Of a stretch of DNA of 64,000 bases, positions 37,928 to 47,164 are shown piece by piece (positions within the stretch are counted from its first letter, which is position 1; each line of letters begins with the position of its first letter). The stretch spans positions 296,792-360,791 of the forward strand of contig JAUHXU010000004.1 of the NCBI GenBank assembly GCA_030426805.1, written 5' to 3'. The DNA comes from a bacterium. Its GTDB lineage: Bacteria > Planctomycetota > JAFGQW01. The notes beneath the pieces were generated by a model. The model was not told the DNA's origin and did not search any database. It was given only the letters and a program-made list of their open reading frames with translations. A program made the position numbers and the translations under genes.

Positions 37928-38761
37928 ATGTACGGCAACAGCGAATCCGGCTACGGCGGCGGCTTCGACTTCTTCGCACGACCCCTGCCCCAGGTCGTGA
38001 AGGCCCTCCTGTGGGTCAACGTCGCGGTCTTTCTCGCGACGTTCGCGGTCTGGACACTGACCGACACGAACTGGATCAGCGACGTCTTCGCCCTGCACCC
38101 GAAGGCGGCCGTCGAGGGGTTCCGCGTCTGGCAGTTCTTCACCTACGCCTACGTCCACTCGCTCGACCTGCCGATGCACATCCTGTTCAACATGCTGATG
38201 TTGTGGATGTTCGGCGGCGACCTCGCGCGCTACTTCGGCACCCGCAAGTTCCTCGCGCTCTACCACGTCGGCGCGTTCGTCGGGGGGATCGCGCACGCGA
38301 TCGCCGCGTATGCGCGCAACACCGACGACGCCGTGATCGGCGCATCCGGCTCGATCTACGCGCTGATGGCGGTGTTCGCGTTCCTCTGGCCGAACCGCGT
38401 CGTGCTCCTGTTCCTGATGTTCCCGATGCGGGTGAAGTACCTCGTGCTGATCCTCGTCGGCGTCGACCTCGTGTCGGGGATGCGCTTCCTCGGCGGCGGT
38501 GTCGCGCACTGGTGTCACATCGGCGGGGCCGTCGGCGGCTATCTGTTCTTCCGGTTGCACACCCGGGTCGAGGCGCTCTTCGAGCGCATCGAGACGCGAG
38601 CTGCCGAGCGCGAGGTCGAGCGCGAGTCCGAGGTGCGCAAGACCGTCGACGAACTCCTCGAGAAGATCCGGCGCGACGGCATCCACACGCTGTCGGCGAA
38701 GGAGAAGCGGTTCCTGACCAATGCGAGCAAGCTCTACAAGAAGGAAGATCCTCTTCCTTAA
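37928..38761 (+). CDS. Rhomboid-family intramembrane serine protease
   Basis: 277 residues. Six hydrophobic segments are visible. The catalytic Ser lies in the classic GASGSIYALMAVFAF, and the His in HWCHIGGAVGGYLFF. HILFNMLMLWMFGGDLARYFG contains the conserved HxxxNxxxLWxFG of the L1-TM2 region. It cleaves membrane-anchored proteins. The C-terminus (about 205-277) is a charged cytoplasmic helix rich in Glu and Arg with ELLEKIRRDGIHTLSAKEKR, a motif found in many rhomboids of this group. It overlaps the following metalloprotease gene by 41 bp. Confidence 0.93.
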   Translation: MYGNSESGYGGGFDFFARPLPQVVKALLWVNVAVFLATFAVWTLTDTNWISDVFALHPKAAVEGFRVWQFFTYAYVHSLDLPMHILFNMLMLWMFGGDLARYFGTRKFLALYHVGAFVGGIAHAIAAYARNTDDAVIGASGSIYALMAVFAFLWPNRVVLLFLMFPMRVKYLVLILVGVDLVSGMRFLGGGVAHWCHIGGAVGGYLFFRLHTRVEALFERIETRAAEREVERESEVRKTVDELLEKIRRDGIHTLSAKEKRFLTNASKLYKKEDPLP

Positions 38762-39647
38762 GGTCGGGATCGCGGCGGCGGCCTTCGCCGTCGTCGTCGG
38801 CGGCCTCGCGTTGCTGTTGCCCCGGTTGCGCGAGCGCCACCTCGCGCGACACTTCGAGGACATGGTCGCGATCGAGCGGCCGCTCTACCGGATCTACACG
38901 GAGCGCGCCGACCCGAACGGTCCCATCGCGTCCGAGGAGATCGACCGGTTCCTCGTGAGCCTCTACGCGGAGTGGGGCGCGGCCGAGCGACTCGATCTCG
39001 TCTCGCCGGGTGGACCGGGCTTCCCGATCGTCGTGCTGCTCCTCGGCCACGAGTCCCGGCTGCGCGATTACCACGGCGCACGCTACCGCGGCACCGACAT
39101 CCGCTACAACGCCGGGATGTACGAGCCCGTCGCCGGCACGATCGCCCTCGTGTCGCCCACCCTCGCCGGCGACGACGAGTTGCGCCGAGGGCTCTATCAC
39201 GAGGCGACGCACATGGTGCTCGACCGACTCGTGGCCGGCAGCGACCCGGAGTGGAGCTGGTGGCTCAACGAGGGGCTCGCGACCTACTTGGAGGCGAGCC
39301 GGTTCCACGCCGACGGCGAGTTCGTGCTCGGTGCGCCGAGCGGCCGGTATCTGCGGTGGGCAGCCGCGACGCCCGACGCGACGATCCGCGAGGTGCTCGG
39401 CTACGACAGCGACAGCTTCCGCGGGCGGGGGAACACGCGCAGCTACGCGATGTCGAGCCTGCTCGTCGCGTTCCTGCTCGAAGGCGCGGCGTTCGAGTAT
39501 CGCGACGCGTTCTGGCGCTACGTCGCGGTCGAACGCGCCGCAGGGCCGGTGGCCGACGACGCCCTGGAGCGGACCCTCGGCGTGCGGCTGGAGTCGTTGG
39601 ACGACGCGTTTCGCGCGTTCGTGCGCGAACGGCTCGCGGCGCAGTGA
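38721..39647 (+). CDS. Membrane-anchored gluzincin-type metalloprotease
   Basis: 308 residues; the first ATG lies inside the rhomboid gene, and the reading frame there is shifted. An N-terminal anchor (KVGIAAAAFAVVVGGLALLLP) holds a probable periplasmic domain. HEATH (residues 160-164) is followed by WWLNEGLATYLEAS, which supplies the downstream Glu ligand (Glu184), a DUF1570/peptidase-MA-like arrangement. The two adjoining protease genes overlap by 41 bp and are presumably co-expressed. The substrate is unknown. Confidence 0.8.
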   Translation: MRASSTRRKILFLKVGIAAAAFAVVVGGLALLLPRLRERHLARHFEDMVAIERPLYRIYTERADPNGPIASEEIDRFLVSLYAEWGAAERLDLVSPGGPGFPIVVLLLGHESRLRDYHGARYRGTDIRYNAGMYEPVAGTIALVSPTLAGDDELRRGLYHEATHMVLDRLVAGSDPEWSWWLNEGLATYLEASRFHADGEFVLGAPSGRYLRWAAATPDATIREVLGYDSDSFRGRGNTRSYAMSSLLVAFLLEGAAFEYRDAFWRYVAVERAAGPVADDALERTLGVRLESLDDAFRAFVRERLAAQ

Positions 39648-39738
39648 CCGCTCTTTTCCGGTGCCTCGATTCGGGTTACCCTACGAACGCGGACCCGGGC
39701 CGAATCCGGCACCGCGCTCTCTGGAAGGACGAACATCG

Positions 39739-41700
39739 ATGACGCTCGCACTCGCCCGCCGCCTCGCGCTCGTGCTCTGCCTGATTCCGGTCGGGATCAC
39801 CGCACAAGACAGCGCCGATTTCTGGCGCGAATACACGGCAGCCGCCGAGGACAAGGCGAGCGGCTTCGGCAAGAAGAAGCGACTCGTCGAGAACAACAAG
39901 GCGAGGCTCCAGGATCACATCAGCTACCAGCTGTGGACGATCGGGGATTCGTTCGCGAGCGAGGCGTTCGAGGACGCCGAGAAGCGGATCGAGCTGATCC
40001 AGGACGTCGCCCAGATCTACAAGATCGCCTACCGCACGTCGGCCCTCGAGAAACGGGCCGCGTTCGCGAAGACGCTGAACAGCGACACCGGGCCCAAGTA
40101 CGTCGCCGCACGCAAGGACTGGAACAAGTGGCTGACGATGCACGCGAAGCCACAGAAGGGTCCGGGCGAGGTCGAGGACCTGATCATGCTCGGCAACAAC
40201 ACGATCGCGGTCTTCGAGGAGATCGGTGAGCTCTACACGCTGGCCGAAGTCGCGGAGTGGACCGGGAACTACTGCAAGATCAAGGAAGACTGGGCCGAGA
40301 CCGCACGCCTCTACGAGAAAGCGCGCGACGGTTACCGCGCGCATCGACGGAAAGGTCACGAGAACCGCGTCGCGGTGGAGCTGACCAAGCTCGCGAAGGA
40401 GCACAACGTCGGGCCCGAGGCGAAGAAGGACGACCCGGCGAAGCCGAAGAAGGTGCGCCCCGAGCCGAAGAAGTTCCCGGCGGTCGCGCTGAAGTACAAG
40501 AAGGCCAAGGCGGTCGACGCGCTTCCGACCGGGTTCAAAGAGAACGCCGCGGACTCGATGCTCTGGTTCGGCGTGACGATCGAGAAGGACAAGCCCCTCG
40601 ACTGGCCGCTGGGATCCGGCGCGAAGTTCCACTGGGAGGGCGGGACGAAGTTCTTCCTCGAGCCCGCCGGCGGAAAGAAGAAGCGGATCAAGCCGGGCGC
40701 CGGCAAGGCGAAGGCGGTCGACCTGACGGTCGCCGACGGCGACGACAAGTGGAAGTATCGCGCGTTCATGCAGCTGCTGGGGGAACAGGAGAAGTTCCTC
40801 GGCTACGAAGCGAACATGGCGCTCGCGACGCGCGTCACCGTGAAGATCGCCCGTGCCTGCTACACCGAAGGCGCGTTCAACGGCATCAAGCTCGCGCTGA
40901 TCGACGACAACATCAACGGCAAGTTCAACGACTTCGGCAACGACCTCGTTCGGATCGGCAAGGACGACGTGCAGCCGCTGAGCCCGTACATGAGCATCGG
41001 CGGGACGCTCTACAAGGTCGTGGAGGTGCGACCGGACGGCACCGGAATCACGTTCGCCGAGTACGTCGGCGACACCGGCACGCTGCAGGTCAAGTGGACC
41101 GGCGGGCGACGCGTCCAGCCGCAACAGTTGATCTTCAAGTGCATCCGAGGCGAGTTCGAGGGGGGCTGGTTCAACGTCGCCGACGGACAGCCGAAGAAGG
41201 TCCCCGACGGCTTCTACCAGTTCCAGCACGGCTACGTGACGAAGGGAAGCGGCCGTAAGGAGATGTCGGTGACGATCGAGCAGGGCAACTCCGAGTCCTT
41301 CGACGTCGCGGAGGGGGAGACCGTCGTCAAACAGATGGGCGGGCCGTTCCAGATCCGCGCGGAGCTGACGAAGTCCGGCGGCAAGGTGATGCTCGAGGGC
41401 GAGCGTGTCTTCGTGATGGGCGCGCTCGAAGAGCAGTACAAGTGGTTCTACCCGGTGGGCTACACGCCGAAGGTCTGGTTGCGCAAGAAGGAGGGTGCCG
41501 TCGTCGTGAAGGGGCACCAGATGCGCCGTCCCGACCAGGAGGAGTTCAACAAGAACTACAACGCGCCGTGGTACCCGAAGTCGATCGACGTCAAGGCGAG
41601 CACCGATGCCGAGTACGAGTTCAAGGCGACGATGACGAACCCGCTGCTCGGCACGATCAAGACGGACTGGATCGAAACGCGCTTCGCGCCGACGCCGTAG
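39739..41700 (+). CDS. Large secreted Lys-rich protein of unknown function
   Basis: 653 residues from the ATG at 39739 with a GGAAGGA ribosome-binding site. A signal peptide (RLALVLCLIPVGITAQ) is followed by helical repeats that may be TPR-like (ARLYEKARDGYRAHRRKG). Residues about 225-330 are extremely Lys-rich. The middle contains LALIDDNINGKFNDFGNDL, which resembles calcium-binding Asp/Asn loops. The C-terminal half is beta-rich. I do not recognise a family. It ends 3 bp from the convergent gspJ. Confidence 0.7.
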   Translation: MTLALARRLALVLCLIPVGITAQDSADFWREYTAAAEDKASGFGKKKRLVENNKARLQDHISYQLWTIGDSFASEAFEDAEKRIELIQDVAQIYKIAYRTSALEKRAAFAKTLNSDTGPKYVAARKDWNKWLTMHAKPQKGPGEVEDLIMLGNNTIAVFEEIGELYTLAEVAEWTGNYCKIKEDWAETARLYEKARDGYRAHRRKGHENRVAVELTKLAKEHNVGPEAKKDDPAKPKKVRPEPKKFPAVALKYKKAKAVDALPTGFKENAADSMLWFGVTIEKDKPLDWPLGSGAKFHWEGGTKFFLEPAGGKKKRIKPGAGKAKAVDLTVADGDDKWKYRAFMQLLGEQEKFLGYEANMALATRVTVKIARACYTEGAFNGIKLALIDDNINGKFNDFGNDLVRIGKDDVQPLSPYMSIGGTLYKVVEVRPDGTGITFAEYVGDTGTLQVKWTGGRRVQPQQLIFKCIRGEFEGGWFNVADGQPKKVPDGFYQFQHGYVTKGSGRKEMSVTIEQGNSESFDVAEGETVVKQMGGPFQIRAELTKSGGKVMLEGERVFVMGALEEQYKWFYPVGYTPKVWLRKKEGAVVVKGHQMRRPDQEEFNKNYNAPWYPKSIDVKASTDAEYEFKATMTNPLLGTIKTDWIETRFAPTP

Positions 41701-41703
41701 GTG

Positions 41704-42600
41704 CTACCGACCGCCCTGCTGCTGCCGCTTGATCAGCTCGAGCAGGGGGTTGTTTCCCGCGGGAACGCTGCCGGCCGGGCCGCCGCCCAGGCCGGGGATC
41801 GTCCCGCCCTGCGTGCCTTGCCCCGGTCCCGCGCCACCGGCTTTCTGTTTCGCCTTCGGGTCTTTGGGCTCGAGCCACACGAGTTTCGACGTGTCCTTGC
41901 CCATTCCGGGGGTGAGGGCGACCCATCGACGCACCGCTTGGCGCCGGTAGTCGCGGGCCGCTTTCAACGCCTCGGGTGAATCGTCGACCGGCGGCGTACC
42001 GATGCTGACGACGACCTCGATCGCCGCGACGGCGGGCAACCCGCTGTCCTTCGTGAGTTCCCAGCCGGGCTCGGCCGCGTTCCAGTCGAGGTCCTTCGCG
42101 TCCTTCAGGAACCGCACCTCGAAGCGTTCGATCTGATCGTGGAGCAGGTTGAACTGCCCACCCTTGATCGCATTCTCGTCGACCGGCGCCTCCCGACGCC
42201 ACAGTTCGAGAAAGCCGTCGCGCTCGCGACTACGGACGGTGACGTACTGCACCTCGCGGAAGCCGCGAACGCCTTGCTTGTCGTGGTCGGGATCCGGCAT
42301 CCGCTGGGGCGCGCTCGAGATCATCGAGAGTTCGTAGCCGTCGGAGCCGCGCGAGTCGGCGACGAAGGCCTCGCCGCCGTCGTAGACGCCGATGTGGATC
42401 GACTCGAGATCCTCCGCGATCATGTCCGCGATGCGGTCGGCGATCAGCCCGGCCTCGTTGAAACCGGCCAATCGCTGCCGTGTGTCGACCGTGCTGTAGA
42501 CGACGCCGTAGAGCACGGCGACGATCATCACCGTCAACGTCAGCGCGAGGAGCACCTCGACGAGCGTGAACCCGCGTCGATCGGACCGGTGCCGGTTCAT
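41704..42600 (-). CDS. gspJ: Type II secretion pseudopilin GspJ-like
   Basis: 298 residues, starting at 42600 with overlap to gspI (ATGA). The type IV prepilin leader RRGFTLVEVLLALTLTVMI is cleaved between Gly and Phe. The large periplasmic domain (LESIHIGVYDGGEAF, LELWRREAPVDENAIKGGQF) fits the size of GspJ, the biggest minor pseudopilin that forms the tip complex with GspI and GspK. A Gly/Pro-rich tail (about 245-298) is unusual. Last gene of the gsp operon. Confidence 0.8.
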   Translation of the reverse strand: MNRHRSDRRGFTLVEVLLALTLTVMIVAVLYGVVYSTVDTRQRLAGFNEAGLIADRIADMIAEDLESIHIGVYDGGEAFVADSRGSDGYELSMISSAPQRMPDPDHDKQGVRGFREVQYVTVRSRERDGFLELWRREAPVDENAIKGGQFNLLHDQIERFEVRFLKDAKDLDWNAAEPGWELTKDSGLPAVAAIEVVVSIGTPPVDDSPEALKAARDYRRQAVRRWVALTPGMGKDTSKLVWLEPKDPKAKQKAGGAGPGQGTQGGTIPGLGGGPAGSVPAGNNPLLELIKRQQQGGR

Positions 42601-43226
42601 TGTCCCTTGCCTCCGAGCAGCGCGCCGGCAGCGCCACCGGCGCCCGACGCCGCGCCGCCGAGTCCACCGAGCATCTTCGCCATCGCGTCCTCACTCGCCT
42701 GCTTGGCGTGATAGGTCACGATCTGGATCAGGCCGGAGCCCTTCTTGTCGTAGGTCGGGTAGGCGATCTCGACGACGTAGCGGTTGACCGGTGAGCCCGC
42801 GCCGGCCAACAGCGCCGCGGCGAGCGGGTTCGCGGCTGCGGCGGGGGACGGGGTCTTCTTCAGGTTCGGGTCGACGCGCGTCGAACCCGAGCCGAGTTCG
42901 TCGTCCTCGTCCTTCTCCTCGATCTCGACCTTCTCGACCTCCTTGATCCGCCAACCGAATCCGGGAAAGCGGACCGGATCGAAGAAGTCGCGCTGCCCGG
43001 CCTCGAACTCCTTGCCGGCATGGATCTGCTCGAGCAGGTCGACGCCGAGCCGGCGGGCCGTGCGGAGGTTCTTCGCAATGCCGGTGTTCTCGATCGCACG
43101 ACTCCGGACGACGAGGAGACTCGCGACGGTGACCGAGAAGATCGCCGTCGCGACGACGACCTCGATCAGCGTCAATCCGCGTTCGTCGCGGCGGCGCTTA
43201 CAGCCCGGGGAGCGTGTCGCGGACAC
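42597..43226 (-). CDS. gspI: Type II secretion minor pseudopilin GspI-like
   Basis: 209 residues. The start is GTG at 43226, within the end of gspH; the next Met is too far in. The prepilin cleavage motif is ERGLTLIEVVVATAIFSVTV, with Leu in place of the usual Phe at +1. The rest is mixed alpha/beta with an Asp/Glu-rich linker (EIEEKDEDDELGSG) and a Gly/Ala-rich C-terminus. Assigned to GspI by order; GspI and GspV-like proteins cannot be fully separated by eye. Confidence 0.72.
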   Translation of the reverse strand: MSATRSPGCKRRRDERGLTLIEVVVATAIFSVTVASLLVVRSRAIENTGIAKNLRTARRLGVDLLEQIHAGKEFEAGQRDFFDPVRFPGFGWRIKEVEKVEIEEKDEDDELGSGSTRVDPNLKKTPSPAAAANPLAAALLAGAGSPVNRYVVEIAYPTYDKKGSGLIQIVTYHAKQASEDAMAKMLGGLGGAASGAGGAAGALLGGKGQ

Positions 43227-43743
43227 TGTCGAACTCCTTGTAGCCGTTGACGACCGAAACCCGGCCGGTGATCCCGTTGACCTGCACGGTGTACCACTCC
43301 TTCTCCTCCGGCCCCTTGAGGTAGATGCTGTGCGTCATGCACGAGCCGAGGCCGGTGAAGTCGAAGCGCTCGACGTCGGTCTCCGCGACGTAGCCGGCAC
43401 TCGCGACGCTGTGGATGCGAACGCTCCGCGGCATCTCCCACGCATACTCGGTGTCGCGCAGTTCCACGTAGCCGGCCGCGCCGGGGTCGTCGCCGTAGTA
43501 GACGCGCGACAGGTAGTAGCAGTTGCTCGTCAGGTCGTAGTAGAGATAGGAGGGCTTGCCGGACATCACCGCGAAGCTACGGGCGTAGCGGATCGTGCCC
43601 GCCATTTCGCGGGCGGCGGAGCGCAAGCGCCCCTCGGCGGTCACGCCGTCGAGGCGAAGCAGCACGAACGACGTCGCGATCACGAGCACGCCGAGCACGA
43701 CGACGAGCTCGATCAGCGTGAAGCCGGCGCGCCTCGTGCCCAT
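43198..43743 (-). CDS. gspH: Type II secretion minor pseudopilin GspH-like
   Basis: 181 residues. The leader MGTRRAG is followed by FTLIELVVVLGVLVIATSFV, giving a typical class III signal. The periplasmic part starts with SAAREMAGTIRYARSFAVMSG, which matches the GspH helix alpha1-C. It has two Cys residues (SNCYYL and GLGSCMTH) that may form a disulfide. It precedes gspI and overlaps it. Confidence 0.8.
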   Translation of the reverse strand: MGTRRAGFTLIELVVVLGVLVIATSFVLLRLDGVTAEGRLRSAAREMAGTIRYARSFAVMSGKPSYLYYDLTSNCYYLSRVYYGDDPGAAGYVELRDTEYAWEMPRSVRIHSVASAGYVAETDVERFDFTGLGSCMTHSIYLKGPEEKEWYTVQVNGITGRVSVVNGYKEFDSVRDTLPGL

Positions 43744-43748
43744 CGTCC

Positions 43749-44153
43749 CTACTGGTCCTGCTTCTTCTTTCGGAGCGACGCGCGGTTGATGTCGGCGGCG
43801 TATTCTTCGCCGCCTTCGTCACCGTCGGATCCGTAGCAGATGATGTCGAAGTCGGTCTTCGACGTCTGGACGTAGATGTACTCGCCGCCCCACGGATCCT
43901 GCGGCACCGCATCACCCTCGAGTTGGTAGGCGATCTCGTCCAGGGAGTTCGGCAGACGGCCCTTTTCGATCCGGAACATCTGCGTGGCTTTGACCATCGT
44001 CGCGATGTCGTTCTTCGCCTGCGCGACGCGGGCCTGATCGCCCTTGCCGGTGAGCTTGATCGCGGCGAACGAGCCGAGGATCCCGAGGATCAGGATCACC
44101 ACCATCAGTTCGACGAGGCTGAAGCCCCGTTCACGCGTGTGTCGTTGATTCAT
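43749..44153 (-). CDS. gspG: Type II secretion major pseudopilin GspG
   Basis: 134 residues, starting at 44153 behind a strong AGGAGAG site (the longer upstream reading was rejected). The prepilin leader is RERG/FSLVELMVVILILGILGS. The calcium-binding loop typical of GspG is present near the C-terminus: DPWGGEYIYVQ then YGSDGDEGGEEYAADIN. It forms the pseudopilus that pushes substrates through the secretin. The strong ribosome-binding site fits its role as the most abundant component. Confidence 0.93.
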   Translation of the reverse strand: MNQRHTRERGFSLVELMVVILILGILGSFAAIKLTGKGDQARVAQAKNDIATMVKATQMFRIEKGRLPNSLDEIAYQLEGDAVPQDPWGGEYIYVQTSKTDFDIICYGSDGDEGGEEYAADINRASLRKKKQDQ

Positions 44154-44203
44154 GTCGTTCTCTCCTATCTGCACGATACCCTCGTTCCCACGGATCGTCA
44201 TCG

Positions 44204-45448
44204 TCAGATATTGACGTCACTCGATTCCAAGATCGGGATCAGAATCGCGAGAATGATGAAGCCGACGATCACGGCCATCACCATGATCAGGATCGGCTCG
44301 AGCACCGAGACCATCTTCTGCGTCGACAGTTCGATCTCCTCGTCGTACGACTCCGAGATCCGGTCGAGCATCTCCTCGAGCTGGCCGGTCTGCTCACCGA
44401 CCGCGATCATGTACCCGACCACCGGCGGGAAGATCCCGCTCTTCTTCAACGGCGTCGAGATGTCCGCACCCTCGATGATCCGCGTATGCACCGTTTCGAT
44501 GACGCCGGCGAGCACCGCATTGTTGACGACGTTCTTGACGATCTTGAGCCCGTCGAGCACCGGAATGCCGCTCTTGAGCAGCGTCGACAACGTGATCGCG
44601 AAACGCGACACGGCCTGCTTCCGGAAGACCGGGCCGATGACCGGGATCTTCAGCAGTGCCTTGTCGACGACGAGTCGGCCGCGCGTCGTCAGGTAGAACG
44701 ACCGGAACAACACGCCGGCGACGAAGATCGCGCCGAGCAGCAACCACCAGTAGCCCTTCAGGAAGTCCGAGACGCTGATGAGGAGTTCCGTCATCCACGG
44801 CAGATCCTTGCCGGTCTGCGTCAGCACGAGCGTGATCTTCGGCACGACGAACGTCAGCAACACGACGACGACGACCGCGGCGATCAGCACGAGCAGGAAC
44901 GGATACATCAGCGCGGCGGTGACCTTGCCCTTCAGCTTCGCCTGCTTCTGCACGAAGTTCGACAACCGCTCGAGCACGACGTCGAGGTGACCGCTCGCCT
45001 CGCCGGCCTTGACCATGTTGCAGTAGAGGTCGTTGAAGTAGTGGGGGTGGTGCGCGAGCGCTTCGGCGAGTGGGGCGCCCTGGGTCACGCGTTCGCGGAT
45101 CGAGCGCATCGCCTCCTCGACGTCCTTCGACTCGACCTGCTCGATCAACGCCCCCAGTGCATCCGCGAGCGGGATGCCCGCCTTGAGCATCGTCGAGAGC
45201 TGTCGCGTCAGCGTCGAGATCTCGGCGGTGCGGCGGTTGCGCAGGACCGGCAGCGCGATCCGCATCTTGTCGCCGTCACCGCTGCTCGGGCGGCGACGCT
45301 TGAGCTTGCCGGACTTCTCAGCGATCGCGACGACGTGGAGGCTCTTCTGACGGAGCTTCTCCCGGGCGTCGCGGGCGCTGTCGGCGTCGAGAATCCCGTT
45401 CTTCGGAGCACCGGCTCCCGTGATGGCCTTGTACTCGAAGATCGGCAT
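44204..45448 (-). CDS. gspF: Type II secretion inner-membrane protein GspF
   Basis: 414 residues, starting MPIFEYKAITGAGAPKNG, the standard N-terminus of GspF. Two T2SSF domains are visible (about 75-195: LTRQLSTMLKAGIPLADALG; and 280-400: FAITLSTLLKSGIPVLDGL) with three hydrophobic segments. It anchors the ATPase GspE at the membrane. It begins 2 bp after the gspE stop. Confidence 0.95.
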   Translation of the reverse strand: MPIFEYKAITGAGAPKNGILDADSARDAREKLRQKSLHVVAIAEKSGKLKRRRPSSGDGDKMRIALPVLRNRRTAEISTLTRQLSTMLKAGIPLADALGALIEQVESKDVEEAMRSIRERVTQGAPLAEALAHHPHYFNDLYCNMVKAGEASGHLDVVLERLSNFVQKQAKLKGKVTAALMYPFLLVLIAAVVVVVLLTFVVPKITLVLTQTGKDLPWMTELLISVSDFLKGYWWLLLGAIFVAGVLFRSFYLTTRGRLVVDKALLKIPVIGPVFRKQAVSRFAITLSTLLKSGIPVLDGLKIVKNVVNNAVLAGVIETVHTRIIEGADISTPLKKSGIFPPVVGYMIAVGEQTGQLEEMLDRISESYDEEIELSTQKMVSVLEPILIMVMAVIVGFIILAILIPILESSDVNI

Positions 45449-45450
45449 GG

Positions 45451-47157
45451 CTACAGCACGTCCATCTGCGTCACGCGCAGCACCTCGTCCACCGTCGTGA
45501 TGCCCTGCTTGACCTTCTCGACACCGTCGCGGCGCAGCGTGTTGTGGCCGCGCTCGACCGCGCTCTTCTTGATCGTGGCCGCACCTTCGCGGTCCATGAT
45601 CTGCGCGCGCACGACCTCGTCGACCGGAAGCGTCTCGTAGATGCCGGTGCGGCCCATGAAGCCGTTGAAGCAGTTGTCGCACCCGGTGCCGCGGATCAGC
45701 TTGCCCTCGGGCATCATGTCGGGCTCGATACCGAGCAGCTTCATCCGTTGCAGATCGGTCGTGGACGGCTCGTACGGGCCCTGGCAGTCCGGGCAGATCA
45801 GGCGCACGAGGCGCTGCGCCATCACGAGCACGAGCGACGACGCGACGAGGTAGGGCTCGATGCCGATGTCGAGCAGACGACTCACGGCACCGGCCGCGTC
45901 GTTCGTGTGCAGCGTGCTGAACACGAGGTGTCCGGTGAGCGCCGACTGGATCGCGATCCGCGCGGTCTCTTCGTCACGCACCTCGCCGACCATCATCACG
46001 TCGGGGTCCTGGCGCAACAGCGACCGAAGCCCGGCCGCGAACGTGAGCCCCTTCTTCGCGTTCACCTGGATCTGGCTGATGCCGTTCAGGTGATACTCGA
46101 TCGGGTCCTCGATCGTGATGATGTTCGTCTCGGACGAGTCGATGCGCTTGAGCGCCGAGTAGAGCGTCGTCGTCTTGCCGCTTCCGGTCGGGCCGGTGAC
46201 GAAGATGATCCCGTGCGAGCAGAGGATCGAGTCGGCGAACGCCGCGGCCGATTGCCCCGTCAGCCCGATCTCGTCGAGGTCGTAGAGGCGCGCACCCTTG
46301 TCGAGCAAGCGCATCACGATCCGCTCGCCGTCGGAGGTCGGCACCGAGCTGATACGGATGTCGACCTCGTTGTTGCCGAAGCGCGTCGTCGTGCGACCGT
46401 CCTGCGGGAGGCGGCGCTCGGCGATGTCCATCTTCCCCATGACCTTGATGCGGGAGAGGATCGCGTCCTGGAACTTCTTCGGCGGGCTCTCCATGTTGTA
46501 GAGGATGCCGTCGATGCGGTAGCGGATCTGGAGTTTGTCCTCGTACGGCTGGATGTGCACGTCGCTCGCGCGCATCTTCAGCGCCTGGAAGAGGATCATG
46601 TTGACCAGCTTGACGATCGGCCCCTTGTTGGCCATGTCGAGCAGGTCTTCGGACTCGTCGATCTGGCTCGTCAGGCTGACGAGGTCTTCGTCCTCGACGC
46701 CTTCGAGCGCGTCGTCGATCGCGTCCGACTGGCGCTTGTAGGCCTTGTCGATCAGCCCGGTGATCGCGATCCGCGGGGCGAGCACCGGCTCGACCTCGCT
46801 GTCGAGCATCAGCGCGAGTTCGTCGAGCGGGTGCAGGTCGAGCGGACTGCACGTCGCGACGCGGTAGAGCCCGTCGGCCTCGCCGATCCCGATCAGGTTG
46901 TAGTTGCGAGCGAACTGCACCGGCACCCGCTGCACGAACGCATCGGAGACCGACTCGCGTTCGAGTTGCTCGACGAACTGCAGGTGCAACGCCTCACCGA
47001 ACGCCTGCAGCGTGTCCTCCTCCGAGAGGAGCCCGCGCTTGACGATCAAGTGATCGAGTCCCTGGCCGGTCTCGCCCTCGATGCGGACGAGTTCGTCGAC
47101 CTGTTCGTTCGAGAGGAGCCCCTCGGTGACGAAGTAGTCGGTGATCTTGTTACTCAC
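45451..47157 (-). CDS. gspE: Type II secretion ATPase GspE
   Basis: 568 residues. The N-terminal MshEN-like domains (ITDYFVTEGLLSNEQVDELV, then VKRGLLSEEDTLQAFGEAL) are followed by the GspE catalytic core. Walker A is GPTGSGKTTTLYSALKR, the Asp box is IITIEDPIEY, Walker B is MMVGEVRDEETA and the His box is VFSTLHTNDAAGA. The zinc-binding tetracysteine is complete (CPDC and CDNC). It powers pseudopilus assembly. Walker A and Asp-box residues are intact, so the enzyme is likely active. Confidence 0.96.
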   Translation of the reverse strand: MSNKITDYFVTEGLLSNEQVDELVRIEGETGQGLDHLIVKRGLLSEEDTLQAFGEALHLQFVEQLERESVSDAFVQRVPVQFARNYNLIGIGEADGLYRVATCSPLDLHPLDELALMLDSEVEPVLAPRIAITGLIDKAYKRQSDAIDDALEGVEDEDLVSLTSQIDESEDLLDMANKGPIVKLVNMILFQALKMRASDVHIQPYEDKLQIRYRIDGILYNMESPPKKFQDAILSRIKVMGKMDIAERRLPQDGRTTTRFGNNEVDIRISSVPTSDGERIVMRLLDKGARLYDLDEIGLTGQSAAAFADSILCSHGIIFVTGPTGSGKTTTLYSALKRIDSSETNIITIEDPIEYHLNGISQIQVNAKKGLTFAAGLRSLLRQDPDVMMVGEVRDEETARIAIQSALTGHLVFSTLHTNDAAGAVSRLLDIGIEPYLVASSLVLVMAQRLVRLICPDCQGPYEPSTTDLQRMKLLGIEPDMMPEGKLIRGTGCDNCFNGFMGRTGIYETLPVDEVVRAQIMDREGAATIKKSAVERGHNTLRRDGVEKVKQGITTVDEVLRVTQMDVL

Positions 47158-47164
47158 CGCTGCC

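Noticed and set aside
38721..38761. Programmed frameshift joining the rhomboid and metalloprotease
   Set aside because: Each gene has its own plausible start and complete domain set; no slippery heptamer was seen in the overlap.
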